A stretch of DNA of 64,000 bases, taken from assembly GCA_016192525.1 (NCBI GenBank), contig JACPTZ010000059.1, positions 84,287 through 148,286 on the forward strand, read 5' to 3'. Source of the DNA: Planctomycetota bacterium (GTDB taxonomy: Bacteria > Planctomycetota > MHYJ01 > JACPTZ01). The notes under the pieces were generated by a model that worked only from the letters and a program-made list of their open reading frames with translations, was not told the DNA's origin and did not search any database. Shown here piece after piece: positions 24,586-33,700 of the stretch. A program made the position numbers and the translations under genes. Each line of letters starts with the position of its first letter. The first letter of the stretch is position 1.

Positions 24586-25563
24586 ATGGCCTTCTCGGTC
24601 GCTCAAGCATCGGTCTTCGTCGCCAAAAACGGGACTTCGCTGGAACGGGCGGCCTGGAGGATGGTCGCGTCCCTCGGCGGCGCCCCCGCCGCGCCCTGGG
24701 CCGGCGGGGACGCCGGCCCCACGGGCGGCGCGCGGGTCGAAGCCCTCGAGGCGCTCTCCCGCCACCAGAATCCCGACGGCGGGTGGTGCCGCGGGATCGA
24801 TCCCGACTACACCGGCTCGACCTCAAGCGTCTGCGCCACCGTCGCCGGCTGCCGCTGGCTGGAACTCCTCGGCGGGACCGGAACGGAGATCGCGGCCCGG
24901 ACCCGCACCTTTCTCCTCGCGCGCCAGCGGCCGGACGGGGCGTGGGACGAGGACCCCGACGTCGCACGCCTCACGCCGCCTCCGCCGCCGAAGGAACGCG
25001 ACGACGAGTCCCGTCCGCCGCTCCCCGATCCCCCCCCGTGGTACGCCTCGGGGAGTCCCGCGACCCGCCTCTGGCTGACCACCTCCCTCGCCGCCTACGC
25101 CGAGGCGCTCGATCTGGCCCCGCCGGATCGGGTGAATGCCGCCCGTGTCCGTGTCGCCCGCGACTGGTTCGACTCCGCGCACTTTCCGAACGGTCCGCTC
25201 ATCTTCTGGATGGCCCTGCGACTCTTCGGGTCGGAGGACGACTCCGCCGTGGAAGGCGAGGTGGCGGACGAGATCCTCCGCCGGTCGATCGGGGGCATCC
25301 GGAACGAGATCGAGTGGGAGCGCCTCGATCTCTTCGACGCCGCCTGGGTGCTGGAGACCTGCCACGCCGTCGGCTTCCCGATCTCGCACCCGCTCGTCGC
25401 CTCCTGCTGCGAACGTCTGCTGCTGGGGCAGGAGTTTGACGGCGGCTTCGTCAGCCTCTACGGCGTGAAGCACCGGGCGGCCGCCACGCTTTTCGGCTGC
25501 GCGGCGCTCTCCCGGTACGGGCTCGTGAAGTGGGAGGAGGCGAGGGAGGCGGGGGCGCTGTAA
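24586..25563 (+). CDS. prenyltransferase/squalene-cyclase-like alpha-toroid protein
   Basis: 325 aa, cytoplasmic. Repeats of the alpha/alpha-toroid (squalene-hopene cyclase/prenyltransferase-like) type are seen: HQNPDGGWCRGIDPDYTG (about 65-82), RQRPDGAWDEDPDV (about 109-122) and GQEFDGGFVSLYGVKHRAAA near the end. The cyclase DxDD catalytic motif is absent, so a cyclase is unlikely. Such proteins often bind hydrophobic or peptide ligands. A palindromic repeat (24699-24723) is read through as WAGGDAGPTG near residue 40. The transcript looks leaderless. Confidence 0.7.
   Translation: MAFSVAQASVFVAKNGTSLERAAWRMVASLGGAPAAPWAGGDAGPTGGARVEALEALSRHQNPDGGWCRGIDPDYTGSTSSVCATVAGCRWLELLGGTGTEIAARTRTFLLARQRPDGAWDEDPDVARLTPPPPPKERDDESRPPLPDPPPWYASGSPATRLWLTTSLAAYAEALDLAPPDRVNAARVRVARDWFDSAHFPNGPLIFWMALRLFGSEDDSAVEGEVADEILRRSIGGIRNEIEWERLDLFDAAWVLETCHAVGFPISHPLVASCCERLLLGQEFDGGFVSLYGVKHRAAATLFGCAALSRYGLVKWEEAREAGAL
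24699..24723 (-). repeat. 25-nt palindromic repeat inside the alpha-toroid gene
   Basis: Exact reverse complement of 13017-13041 in the porin gene. Read here on the other strand and in another frame, it encodes AGGDAGP without breaking the gene. Confidence 0.8.
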
Positions 25564-25570
25564 GGGCAGC

Positions 25571-26437
25571 TCAGCTCCGGGGACGCACCTCCCCATATCG
25601 CGTCGGCCACATCTTCTCGATCCGCTCGAGGAAGAGCGGAATCTCCGACAACCGGTGGGCGATGAGGTCGGGCGTCGTCTCCTCCACGGGGGCGGAGACC
25701 GCCGGCGCCACCGACATCAGCGACTTGACCAGCTGCGACGTCTTCGCCCGCCGGCGCTTCCGGCGATGGCGGAATTCCGATCCGCGGAACTGGATCGCCC
25801 AGAGGCCGGACTGCTTCGCGCCGAAGACGTCGAGCGTGGGATCGTCGCCGACGTGGACGGCGCCGTTCGGGACGGCCTTGAGATGTTCGAGGGCGCGGGC
25901 GAAGGCCAGCGGCGAGGGCTTCCGCTCCAGCGTCTCGTCGGAGAAGAGGAGGGTCTCGAAGCAGGGGAGAAGTCCGTTCGCGCCGAGAAAGCGGCGGAGG
26001 GCGGCGCCGGGGGTGCGCCCCGTGTTGCAGAGGAGACCGAGACGATATCCCGCGGCACGGAGGCGGTCGAGGACCTCGCCGGCGTCATCCACGACGCGGG
26101 GCGGGATATCGTCGAAGGCATCCACATAGGCCGATTCCAGCTCGGCCCACTCGCTTTCCCGGAACTGCGCGCGGCCGGCCGCGCCGCAGCACTGGAGGAA
26201 GAGGGTGACCTGTTCGCGAATCGACACATCGACGTTCGTCGCCCACACCTCGCCCAGCCGCTGCCAGACCGCCTCGTGGGCCTCCTCGAGAACGTTCTCG
26301 GCCACCGGAACGTGCAGTCGCCGGAGGACCTGGCGGACGCGCTGGATCCGCCGGGCGCCGCGCATCATGTCGTCTTCGGGCGTGTCGTAGATGAGGGTGT
26401 GCCAGCAGTCGAAGGTGACGGCCTGGATGTGTCGCAT
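25571..26437 (-). CDS. HAD-superfamily hydrolase
   Basis: 288 aa from the ATG at 26437 (25 residues shorter than the track ORF). Motif I is VTFDCWHTLI: the nucleophile Asp is present but the usual +2 Asp is Trp, as in some dehalogenase-like HADs (FDxY/W). Motif II is in LGLLCNTG, motif III Lys in ERKPSPLAF, and motif IV is HVGDDPTLDVFGAKQSG. A helical cap domain lies between motifs I and II. The missing second Asp argues against a simple phosphatase. It is convergent with the alpha-toroid gene. Confidence 0.8.
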   Translation of the reverse strand: MRHIQAVTFDCWHTLIYDTPEDDMMRGARRIQRVRQVLRRLHVPVAENVLEEAHEAVWQRLGEVWATNVDVSIREQVTLFLQCCGAAGRAQFRESEWAELESAYVDAFDDIPPRVVDDAGEVLDRLRAAGYRLGLLCNTGRTPGAALRRFLGANGLLPCFETLLFSDETLERKPSPLAFARALEHLKAVPNGAVHVGDDPTLDVFGAKQSGLWAIQFRGSEFRHRRKRRRAKTSQLVKSLMSVAPAVSAPVEETTPDLIAHRLSEIPLFLERIEKMWPTRYGEVRPRS

Positions 26438-26539
26438 GGCTGGAGACACGCTACGCCGGGCCGTCGGGGAAGTCAAGGATGGGGTGGCCTCCCTGAGTCC
26501 GTTCCTCTTCAAGAGTAAGAGACTCTCTCAGAAGACCGC

Positions 26540-26575
26540 CGTAGGGGCACGGCGCCGCCGTGCCCCTATGGGCGG
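26540..26575. repeat. short hairpin repeat (GTAGGGGCACGGC type)
   Basis: GTAGGGGCACGGCGCCGCC followed by GTGCCCCTATGGGC forms a near-perfect hairpin in the divergent region between the HAD and comF-like genes. It begins with the same GTAGGGGC as the longer repeats at 38311, 50242 and 56868. Confidence 0.5.
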
Positions 26576-26650
26576 CGAGTTTCGAGTCCGTCTCCAATTC
26601 ATTGACCATGTTCATCGATGTCGCTACCCTCCGCCCCGCGGGAGGCCGGC

Positions 26651-27439
26651 ATGCGGCGAGTCCTTGGCGAAGCGGTGGAAGCGGTCCTCGATCTCGTCTA
26701 CCCCCGCCACTGCGCCGGGTGCGAGGCGCCGCTGGCGACGACACGCGAGCCGTTCCTCTGCGGCGTGTGCCGCGCGGCGGTCGCCCGGATCGACCGCGAC
26801 CGCTGCCTGCGGTGCGGACGCGGACTCGGGCTTCACACCGGACTGAAGAACTCCTGCCGGGACTGCCGCAGCCGGGCCACCCACTTCCGGCGGGCCGTCG
26901 CCGCCGCCGAGTTCGAGGGGGTGTGGCGGCGGGTCCTTCTGCGGTTCAAGTTCGCCCGGGAACAGGTGCTCGCGCGGCCGATCGCGGAGTTCATGGTGGA
27001 GCGGCTGATCGCGGACGGGATCGTCCTGGACGGCGCTCCTTCCGCGTCCCCGCTCCCCGACCGCTGGTGGATCGGCGTCATCGACGCCTTCCTCCCCGTC
27101 CCGCTCGGCTCGAAGCGCGAGTGGAAACGCGGGTTCAACCAGTCGGCGGTCCTCGCGCGCGAATGCGGGCGGCGCCTGGGGATCCCCGTTCTGGAGGGGG
27201 CGCTCGAACGCGAGGTGGAGACTCCGTCGCAGGTGGGGCAGTCGCGATCGGAGCGGTTTGCGAATCTGGCGGGGGCGTTTCGCGTGCGGCCGAAGGCCCG
27301 GGAGCACGTCGCGGGTAAGCGCCTCTGCGTCGTGGACGACATCCTCACGACGGGCGCGACGGCCTCGGCGGTGGCCCACGCGCTCAAGCGGGCGGGGGCA
27401 AAGGCGGTGTTCGTGGCCGCCGCAGCGCGGAAGTCATGA
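26651..27439 (+). CDS. ComF-family phosphoribosyltransferase-like protein
   Basis: 262 aa from the ATG at 26651, chosen because GGGAGG lies 5 bases upstream (the track uses an ATG 33 bases earlier). An N-terminal four-Cys zinc finger CAGC...CGVC with a second cluster CLRCGRG...CRDC, then a phosphoribosyltransferase domain with the PRPP-binding loop CVVDDILTTGATASA near the C-terminus and the RGFNQSAVLAREC segment typical of ComF. ComF homologues act in DNA uptake for transformation. No other competence gene is nearby. Confidence 0.85.
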   Translation: MRRVLGEAVEAVLDLVYPRHCAGCEAPLATTREPFLCGVCRAAVARIDRDRCLRCGRGLGLHTGLKNSCRDCRSRATHFRRAVAAAEFEGVWRRVLLRFKFAREQVLARPIAEFMVERLIADGIVLDGAPSASPLPDRWWIGVIDAFLPVPLGSKREWKRGFNQSAVLARECGRRLGIPVLEGALEREVETPSQVGQSRSERFANLAGAFRVRPKAREHVAGKRLCVVDDILTTGATASAVAHALKRAGAKAVFVAAAARKS

Positions 27440-27441
27440 GG

Positions 27442-28674
27442 TCAGGCTGACTTCTCGATCAGGCAGGCCCGGCGCAGGACGTCCATCCCCTTCTCGAAGA
27501 TCGGGTCGCGGCCGTCGAGGTACTCGTCCGGCTCGGTCACCTCGATGTCGGGCGCCACCCCCTTCCCCTCGAGGCTCTTGCCGCCGGTCAGGTTCTTCAC
27601 GTCCATCACCGGCATGAGGAGCGCCGAGCCGTCCGAGAGCACCACGAAGGTCGAACCCAGCACGGCGCCCGGCGTCTTGCGGCCGACCACCGTCCCGAGC
27701 CGCTCCTTCCGGAAGAGCCAGGCGAAGACCTCCTTGGCGCTCCGACTTCCCTCGTCGATGAGGAGCACCACCGGCTTCTTCCACGCCCCGCGCGGGCGGA
27801 TCGCGGAGAGGACGGCGTTCATCACGAACGGGGAGCCTCCCCGGCCGCGAATGTCGAGGAGGAGGCCGTCGGCCTCCTGAAACTCGTTCTTCACCGCCCG
27901 GTTCATCAGGATCCCCATCTCGGCGGACAGGAAATGCCAGAGATGGATCACCCCGAGCTTGATTCCGCGGCGTTCCTCCACCCGCACGCTCGCCCTCGAT
28001 CCGGCGACCATCGAGGTCTTCTCCGGCATGATCTCGAGCGGAACCGGTTCCCCCCCCCTCGTGCGCCGGACCTCGAGGCGGACCGGCCGGCCTTCCACGA
28101 CCCGGCAGACGAGGTGCGGGTCCGCCACGATGCCCGGGTCGCTTCCGGCATCGGCCAGGTCGGGGCACTCCGCGGGCGGGAGACCGTTGATGGAGACGAT
28201 TTCATCTCCGAGGTGGAGGCCGGCCCGGGTGGCCGGTCCCCCCTCGATGATGGCGTGCGCGAAGTACCTGCCGTCGTGAAGGCGGACTTCGAAGCCCGGG
28301 CGAAGCGTTTTCTTCCCGGCGAACTCCGGGACGAAGTGCGTGAGGTAGATGTCCTTCTCGACGACGACGAGGTGGGAGGCCTTGAGTTCGGCGAGCATCT
28401 CGTTGATGACGGCATGGACCTCCGCCTGCGTTCCGGCCGTCTCGGCCCGGGGCCTGTACTTCTCGCGCACGGCCTCCCAGTCGACGCCGTGGAGATTCTT
28501 GTCGTAGAACGATTTCTTCACCGTCCGCCACGCCTCGTCGAGCACCCCGGGACGGACATCGGCGGCGCGCGCCGGCCGGGAATCGGCCTCTTGGGCCGGA
28601 AGCCGGGCTGAGGCGAGGAGGCTGGAGAGAACGAGGAAGGTCAGGACGGGTATGGCGGGGCGGCGGCGGAGCAC
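27442..28674 (-). CDS. S41-family (C-terminal processing) exported protease
   Basis: 410 aa from a GTG at 28674 with GAGG 5 bases upstream; the track ORF's extra 158 N-terminal residues come from repeat DNA. Signal peptide, N-terminal helical domain, PDZ domain (AIIEGGPATRAGLHLGDEIVSINGL), then the S41 catalytic domain with LLLDIRGRGGSP, catalytic Ser in DEGSRSAKE and the following Lys-containing helix, and VVGRKTPGAV. It would cleave proteins in the periplasm. Its 3' end abuts comF with 2 bases between the stops (convergent). Confidence 0.85.
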   Translation of the reverse strand: MLRRRPAIPVLTFLVLSSLLASARLPAQEADSRPARAADVRPGVLDEAWRTVKKSFYDKNLHGVDWEAVREKYRPRAETAGTQAEVHAVINEMLAELKASHLVVVEKDIYLTHFVPEFAGKKTLRPGFEVRLHDGRYFAHAIIEGGPATRAGLHLGDEIVSINGLPPAECPDLADAGSDPGIVADPHLVCRVVEGRPVRLEVRRTRGGEPVPLEIMPEKTSMVAGSRASVRVEERRGIKLGVIHLWHFLSAEMGILMNRAVKNEFQEADGLLLDIRGRGGSPFVMNAVLSAIRPRGAWKKPVVLLIDEGSRSAKEVFAWLFRKERLGTVVGRKTPGAVLGSTFVVLSDGSALLMPVMDVKNLTGGKSLEGKGVAPDIEVTEPDEYLDGRDPIFEKGMDVLRRACLIEKSA

Positions 28675-28830
28675 GGGGACCTCACGAAAAAGTGGGAACG
28701 GGGGCCGGTCGACCGTACGATGATACGGGGACGGGGCCGCGAGCGCGAGGGATTTTCCCGCCGGACGCCCGTCCCGGCAACCTATGGGGGCGCCTCCGGC
28801 GGTTCTGAGTTGTGCACGGGGAGACGCCGC

Positions 28831-29092
28831 TCCCCTCTCCCCCGTCCCCTCCCCCCTGCGGGGGGAGGGGCGATCGGCCCTCCCCGGATCGGAGTCGGGT
28901 GCCGACGGGTCGGTCCGGGAGCCGTTCGTTGTCTCCTCCTCCCCGGAGGAGAGGGGGCTCGCGAGGTTGGTGTCGGAGAGCCCCTCCGTTGTTTCCCCCT
29001 CCCCGCAGGGGAGGGCCAGGTCGGCCGATAACTCGGTCGGAAACGGCCGTTGTTTCCCCCTCCCCGGAGGGGAGGGGGTAGGGGGAGGGGAG
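28831..29092. repeat. C/G-rich repeat unit upstream of the DUF559 gene (copy 1)
   Basis: Begins TCCCCTCTCCCCCGTCCCCT with a CCCCCCTGCGGGGGG hairpin and GGGGCGATCGGCC, and ends CTCCCCGGAGGGGAGGGGGT plus AGGGGGAGGGGAG. The same two blocks in the same order recur at 29493-29755. Bases just before it (GGTTCTGAG and on) resemble the 3' end of the DUF559 gene. Confidence 0.75.
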
Positions 29093-29115
29093 AGCCCTGT
29101 GAGGGAGAGGACGTC

Positions 29116-29742
29116 ATGACCGTTGGAAGGCCGATCCCGGGGAGGCATCTGAGTCCGAAGATGCGGCGGGTCGTGAAGAAGCTCCGTCGCCCCATGACCC
29201 CCGCCGAGCGCAGGTTGTGGTCCCGCCTACGGGCGCATCGACTCGCGGGGCTGAAGTTCAAACGCCAAGTGCCGATCGGGCGGTACGTGGTCGACTTCTA
29301 TTGCGCCGAACATCGACTGATTGTAGAGGTGGGTGGTGTCTCACACGTCTACGCGGCCATCCGCGATGACGAGCGAGAGCGGTCACTCGTCGCCATGGGC
29401 CATCGGGTCATTCACTTCGGGAATCGGGACATCTTCCAGCGCGTCGAGGACGTGCTCCAGGCGATTCTGAGCCATACGTGCGGCGAAGGCGTTCCCCTCT
29501 CCCCCGTCCCCTCCCCCCTGCGGGGGGAGGGGCGATCGGCCTCTCTTCTGAATGAGCCACCGTCGGGCGGGAGGGCCGGTGGACCAGCCGCGGGTCTCGT
29601 TCCGTCACAAGGGGGGCGGTGCGGAAAAGTCGCCGACGCGCCGTCCTCCGCTGCTTCCCCATCGCTGGGAGGGCCGGGGTTCGTGGGAGGCGAGACGGAG
29701 GAGCCTTCCCTTGCTTCCCCCTCCCCGCAGGGGAGGGGGTAG
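29116..29742 (+). CDS. DUF559 endonuclease-domain protein
   Basis: 208 aa from the ATG at 29116. The first 125 residues are a DUF559 domain of the Vsr/MTE-like restriction-endonuclease fold: MTPAERRLWSRLRAHRLAGL, FKRQVPIGRYVVDFYCAEHRLIVEV (Asp and Glu-x-Lys-like core) and HFGNRDIFQRVEDVLQAI. The remaining 80 residues are translated repeat DNA (PLSPVPSPLRGEGRSA ... SPSPQGRG), so the original stop was probably lost when the repeat inserted. DUF559 proteins are predicted nucleases, often in mobile contexts. Flanked on both sides by the same C/G-rich repeats. Confidence 0.8.
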   Translation: MTVGRPIPGRHLSPKMRRVVKKLRRPMTPAERRLWSRLRAHRLAGLKFKRQVPIGRYVVDFYCAEHRLIVEVGGVSHVYAAIRDDERERSLVAMGHRVIHFGNRDIFQRVEDVLQAILSHTCGEGVPLSPVPSPLRGEGRSASLLNEPPSGGRAGGPAAGLVPSQGGRCGKVADAPSSAASPSLGGPGFVGGETEEPSLASPSPQGRG

Positions 29743-29755
29743 GGGGAGGGGAGCG
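29493..29755. repeat. C/G-rich repeat unit downstream of the DUF559 gene (copy 2)
   Basis: Second copy of the 28831-29092 unit, with the 48-base head and 35-base tail nearly identical and a diverged middle. It forms the C-terminal codons of the DUF559 ORF. Its GGGGAGGGGAG tail lies just ahead of the methyltransferase ATG, where it may serve as ribosome site. Confidence 0.75.
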
Positions 29756-29762
29756 CGCCTTC

Positions 29763-30599
29763 ATGCCAACCGGGTCTCCATCTGAGCATCACGCCTTCTC
29801 GGTCCGCCGCGCCTTCAACACGCCGGACGTGGTCGAGGACTACACCCGCGGGGTGGCGTTCGGGCTGACCGATCTGGAGCGCGAGGTGCTTTGCGGGGCG
29901 CTCGCCGGGGCGGGCCGGATCCTCAACCTTGGCTGCGGGGCCGGCCGCGAGGCGCTCGGCGGGGCAGGGGAGGGGCGGTCGCTCATCGCCTGCGACGTCG
30001 CCCTCGAGATGTGTCGTCGCGCCCGTTCGCAGTTCACCGCCGCCGGCAAGGCGTGGCCGCTGGTCGCGACAGACGCGCGCCGACTCCCGTTCCGGGACGA
30101 GGCCTTCGACGCGGTCCTCGCCACGAACACGCTGATTCAGTACATCTCGCGTCGTCGGATGCGGATCAGGGTCCTGCGGGAGGTCGGGCGGGTCCTCCGG
30201 CCCGGCGGCAGGGCCGCCTTTCACCTGCTTCATCTGGGGCTGTCGCCGACCGCCCCGGGGTATCTCGGCCCCGCGCTGATCCGGAACGGGCTTCGGGCCG
30301 GATTCGGCTTCGCGGTGGGGGGCCTCAATGCGGCGCACAACCTCTTCCGCGGCCTCGCGGGCGCCCTGCTCGGCGACGTCTGGCCGGGCCTCGAACCGGG
30401 GGACTTCGCCACCGGACGCTCCAGCTTCGCCTTCTTCCACTGCTATCAGGCGTCCGAGTTCCGCGCCGACGCGCAGGCGGCGGGGCTCACGGTCCTCGAA
30501 CAGCACGAGGACCTCCCCCTCGCCCCCACGGGTCGCCCGGCCCGGTTTCGCTCTCTTCACGGGTGGAACACGATGATGGTGTGCGAGAGACCTGTGTGA
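29763..30599 (+). CDS. class I SAM-dependent methyltransferase
   Basis: 278 aa from the ATG at 29763; the 48 upstream codons are repeat DNA. Motif I is RILNLGCGAGRE, followed by LIACDVALEM, then DARRLPFRDEAFDAVLATNTL (motifs II/III) and the post-motif helix of a UbiE/Methyltransf_11-type fold. C-terminal 120 residues form a less conserved lid. Substrate unknown. It follows the DUF559 repeat cassette and may be transcribed from it. Confidence 0.82.
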   Translation: MPTGSPSEHHAFSVRRAFNTPDVVEDYTRGVAFGLTDLEREVLCGALAGAGRILNLGCGAGREALGGAGEGRSLIACDVALEMCRRARSQFTAAGKAWPLVATDARRLPFRDEAFDAVLATNTLIQYISRRRMRIRVLREVGRVLRPGGRAAFHLLHLGLSPTAPGYLGPALIRNGLRAGFGFAVGGLNAAHNLFRGLAGALLGDVWPGLEPGDFATGRSSFAFFHCYQASEFRADAQAAGLTVLEQHEDLPLAPTGRPARFRSLHGWNTMMVCERPV

Positions 30600-30706
30600 T
30601 CCTGTCGCCTCGACGCCAGCCCATCCTCCGAATCTCTGCGCACTTGTGAGACCCCCAGGAATCGGGAGCAGGCCGGGCCAAGCTCGCCATTTCCATGAAA
30701 TCGCCC

Positions 30707-30735
30707 TTGACCTTTTTTCACCTTTGCGGTAGAGT
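30707..30735 (+). promoter_or_regulatory. sigma-70-type promoter
   Basis: TTGACC, 17-base spacer, TAGAGT, 37 bases before the first ATG of the large exported protein. The -35, spacing and -10 are all good. Confidence 0.65.
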
Positions 30736-30771
30736 TTCCTTGTTCACTTCAGCGAACTCCATGGGAGGAGG

Positions 30772-33700
30772 ATGTGCCATGTCAATTCAGACCCTCGTCC
30801 GTCCGTCCGTCCGTCCGTCCGTCCGTCCGCTGTCTGCCTCCTCCTGACCGTGCTCTTCGCCTGGCCGGCGATGGCGCCTGGAGCCACGGGTGACCTCACC
30901 GTGTCCGACGCAACCGCGGCCCCTGCGGCGATCAGCCCGAACGGCGACGGCGCCCTTGATGCGGCGACGATCTCCGCCGCGATCCGCATCGCCGGCAAGT
31001 GGGGTCTCGCCGCGGACAGCGAGAAGGCCCTCGCCGAATCCAGGCGGACTCCCTTCTTCCTCGATATAGCCGTCGTCGTGTCTCAATCCACCACGATTCG
31101 CGTTCTCGCCCGGCGCCTCCCTGTTTCGCCCGTTCTACGCCCGAAGGGGACCCCGGCCGGCGAGTTCTTTCTGTCGGTCCCCTTCTCCCTCGAGTGGGAC
31201 GGCACGATGACCGACGGCGCCGTTGCGCCCGACGCCCTCTACACCCTCAGCATCTCGGCGGTGCTCCGTCGCGGGTCGAACGGTAGCGGCGCCGGGGAGC
31301 AGGTCCTGGCTGTCTCCAATACGGAGACCGCCGGCGTCACGGTGGACACGCGGCCGCCCCGGATCGTCTTCACCCCGGCCAACGGCGAGGCCGCGGCCGC
31401 CGCCATCGGCTTTTTTGTCAGGGTCGAGGTGATTGACGAAATCTCTGCCGTCCATGAATCGGGCGCTGTCCTGCGGGTCAACGGCATCGATCGTACCGCG
31501 CTCTTCCAACGCGGGAGTCCGATCTTCACCTTCACCCCCACCCCTGACGAGTTGGGCGGCCTGATCCTCGGCGCCAATCTCATTGAAGTCGCCGTCTCCG
31601 ACGTTGTCGGAAACTCGACGAGTGATTCGGCCTCGTTCACCCTGACGCCGCCCCCCGAAGGGACGCCGTCGCTCTTTCCGCCGACGGGCGGTGCGGCGAT
31701 CGTCCTGGAAATCGTCTCCGGAGACGGCCAGGGCGGGCCGTCTCGTCGCCCCGCGCGCGACGACTTTGTAGTCCGGGTGCGACGAGGAAGTCGGGCGGTT
31801 CCCCGCGCGCGGGTCGCCTTCTCCGCCACCGGGGGCAACGGCGTTGTCGAGAGGACCCCCGCTCGATCCTGGGTCACGGATGCCCATGGGGAGGCGGGCG
31901 GGCGCTTCACCCCCTTTGATGTCCGCTTCGATCCGGATACCTTCGAACTTCAGGACACGGAAATCGTCGCCTCGCTTCCCGACGATCCCGAAGTGCCGCC
32001 GGTCCGTTTCACCTACACCGTGACTCCCCTTCGCGTCGTGGGAGCGACGCCGTTCTTTGGCCGTACGCCCTGCGGGGATCGGGTCTTTCCCGGCGCGATC
32101 ATCCCCATTCGCAGTCTGGAGATGGTGAAGAACAGCGCCGTCGGGCTCGACACGCTCTTCTTCGCCGAGGAACGCGTGCAAACGACCGCCGGCGTAAGAA
32201 CGAGCGAGATCCGCCCCATGGAGGGGCTGGAGATGGCGGCGGAGATCGGCACGTTCGGCGAGGCGGGCGGGCCCTTCACGGCGGATCCGGAGGCCGCCAC
32301 CTTCCTCCCCCGGCGAGCACGCACCGGACCGGACGGTCGGGTGCGGTTCTATGCGGTCGCGAGAAAGGCGGGAGACTTCGCGATCAGGCTGGTTCCCGCC
32401 GGATTCGGTTTCGCCGACCGGTACTTCGGCTTTTGCGCGCAGGCGGACTTCAAGGTCTGGTTCGACGGTCAGGATACCGCGCCGCTGGCCCCGCTCATCG
32501 TTGGGGGAAACGGCCAGGTCGGACTGGCCGGGACGCCGCTCGCCCGACCTCTCCAGGTGGACGCCGCCTCAGCGTTCGGTATGTTCGCGGTCCTGGTGGC
32601 GGCCCGGTCCGCACCAAACGCCGAGTACGCCCTCGTTCAATCGCGGGTTCGCTTCACGGGGAGAGACGGGAGCGAGGATGTCGTGCGGATCGGCGTCGGA
32701 CTCGCCGAGATGACGCACACCCCGCTGGGACCCGGACCGGCCCTGATCCGGTCGGTCGTCCTGGAGGGCACGGTTCGGTTGACCGTCACCAATCCGGAGA
32801 CGGGCGAGGTTTCGACCTACGAGTGGGACGAGGTCTTCGTGGATCGCGACAACGACTTCGCCTTCGGTCCCCCTGAGGTGGACATTCTGGCGGCGAGTAC
32901 GCTCACTCCGTCCGCGCCGCGTTCCACCGACGCGAACCGCGTGGATCGGGAATCCCCTCCGTCGGGCGCGCAGTTCATCGTGGAGGCCCGCCTGCCCGAG
33001 GGGTTGTCGGGCCCCTCCTGTCTCATCTCGGCCATGGGTATCGGGTACGCGGTGCACGCGGACACGGAGATTCCGTTTCCGACGAGAGGGTTGTCGCTCG
33101 GCGATGCCGACGGCGGATTCTATCGCTCGGACATTCTGGTGGGACTGCGCGAACCCCGGCCGTGGCGCCGGGGCAGCGGAGAATCGTCCGGCGGCGGCGG
33201 AGGCGAGGCGCCGGAGCCTCTGCCGGACGAACTGCCCGACAACGTGGTGCGCGTGGGAGACGTACTGAGGATGGAGGTTTCGCTGGGGGCGGGGGGACCC
33301 GTGGTGGCGCGGTCGGAGAACGGCGCCGGGGCCCTGATCGAGCCGCCGTATGCGCCGTTCCAGTATGACACCGAGGAGGGGGTCAAGAAGGAGTGGTATG
33401 TGAGCAACCGGCTCCTCATCTGTGCGGGAGATCCACCTCCGAGGTTCATCGTGTACTTACCCGAAGGTCCCAGGTACCGAACGCAGCTCTTCTCAGGCGA
33501 CAGGGACATGAACCGGTTCCTGGGCGGACCGCCGTACGAGAACGTGCCGATCGGGACGTTCGAGCCCGTCCCGCCGGCGGCCGGGGGCGGAGGGGATCTG
33601 GGGTGGCCCTCGAACGCGGACTTCGGGAGCCGGTTCCTTTCGAAGGCGGCGAGCGAGGTCCCGGAAGGGCTCGGGTTTTCGCGCGGGATGGTGCAGTATG

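Noticed and set aside
28784-29119. 111-aa ORF upstream of DUF559 as a gene
   Set aside because: It is translated repeat DNA (PLSPVPSPLRGEGRSA type) with only a few DUF559-like end codons.
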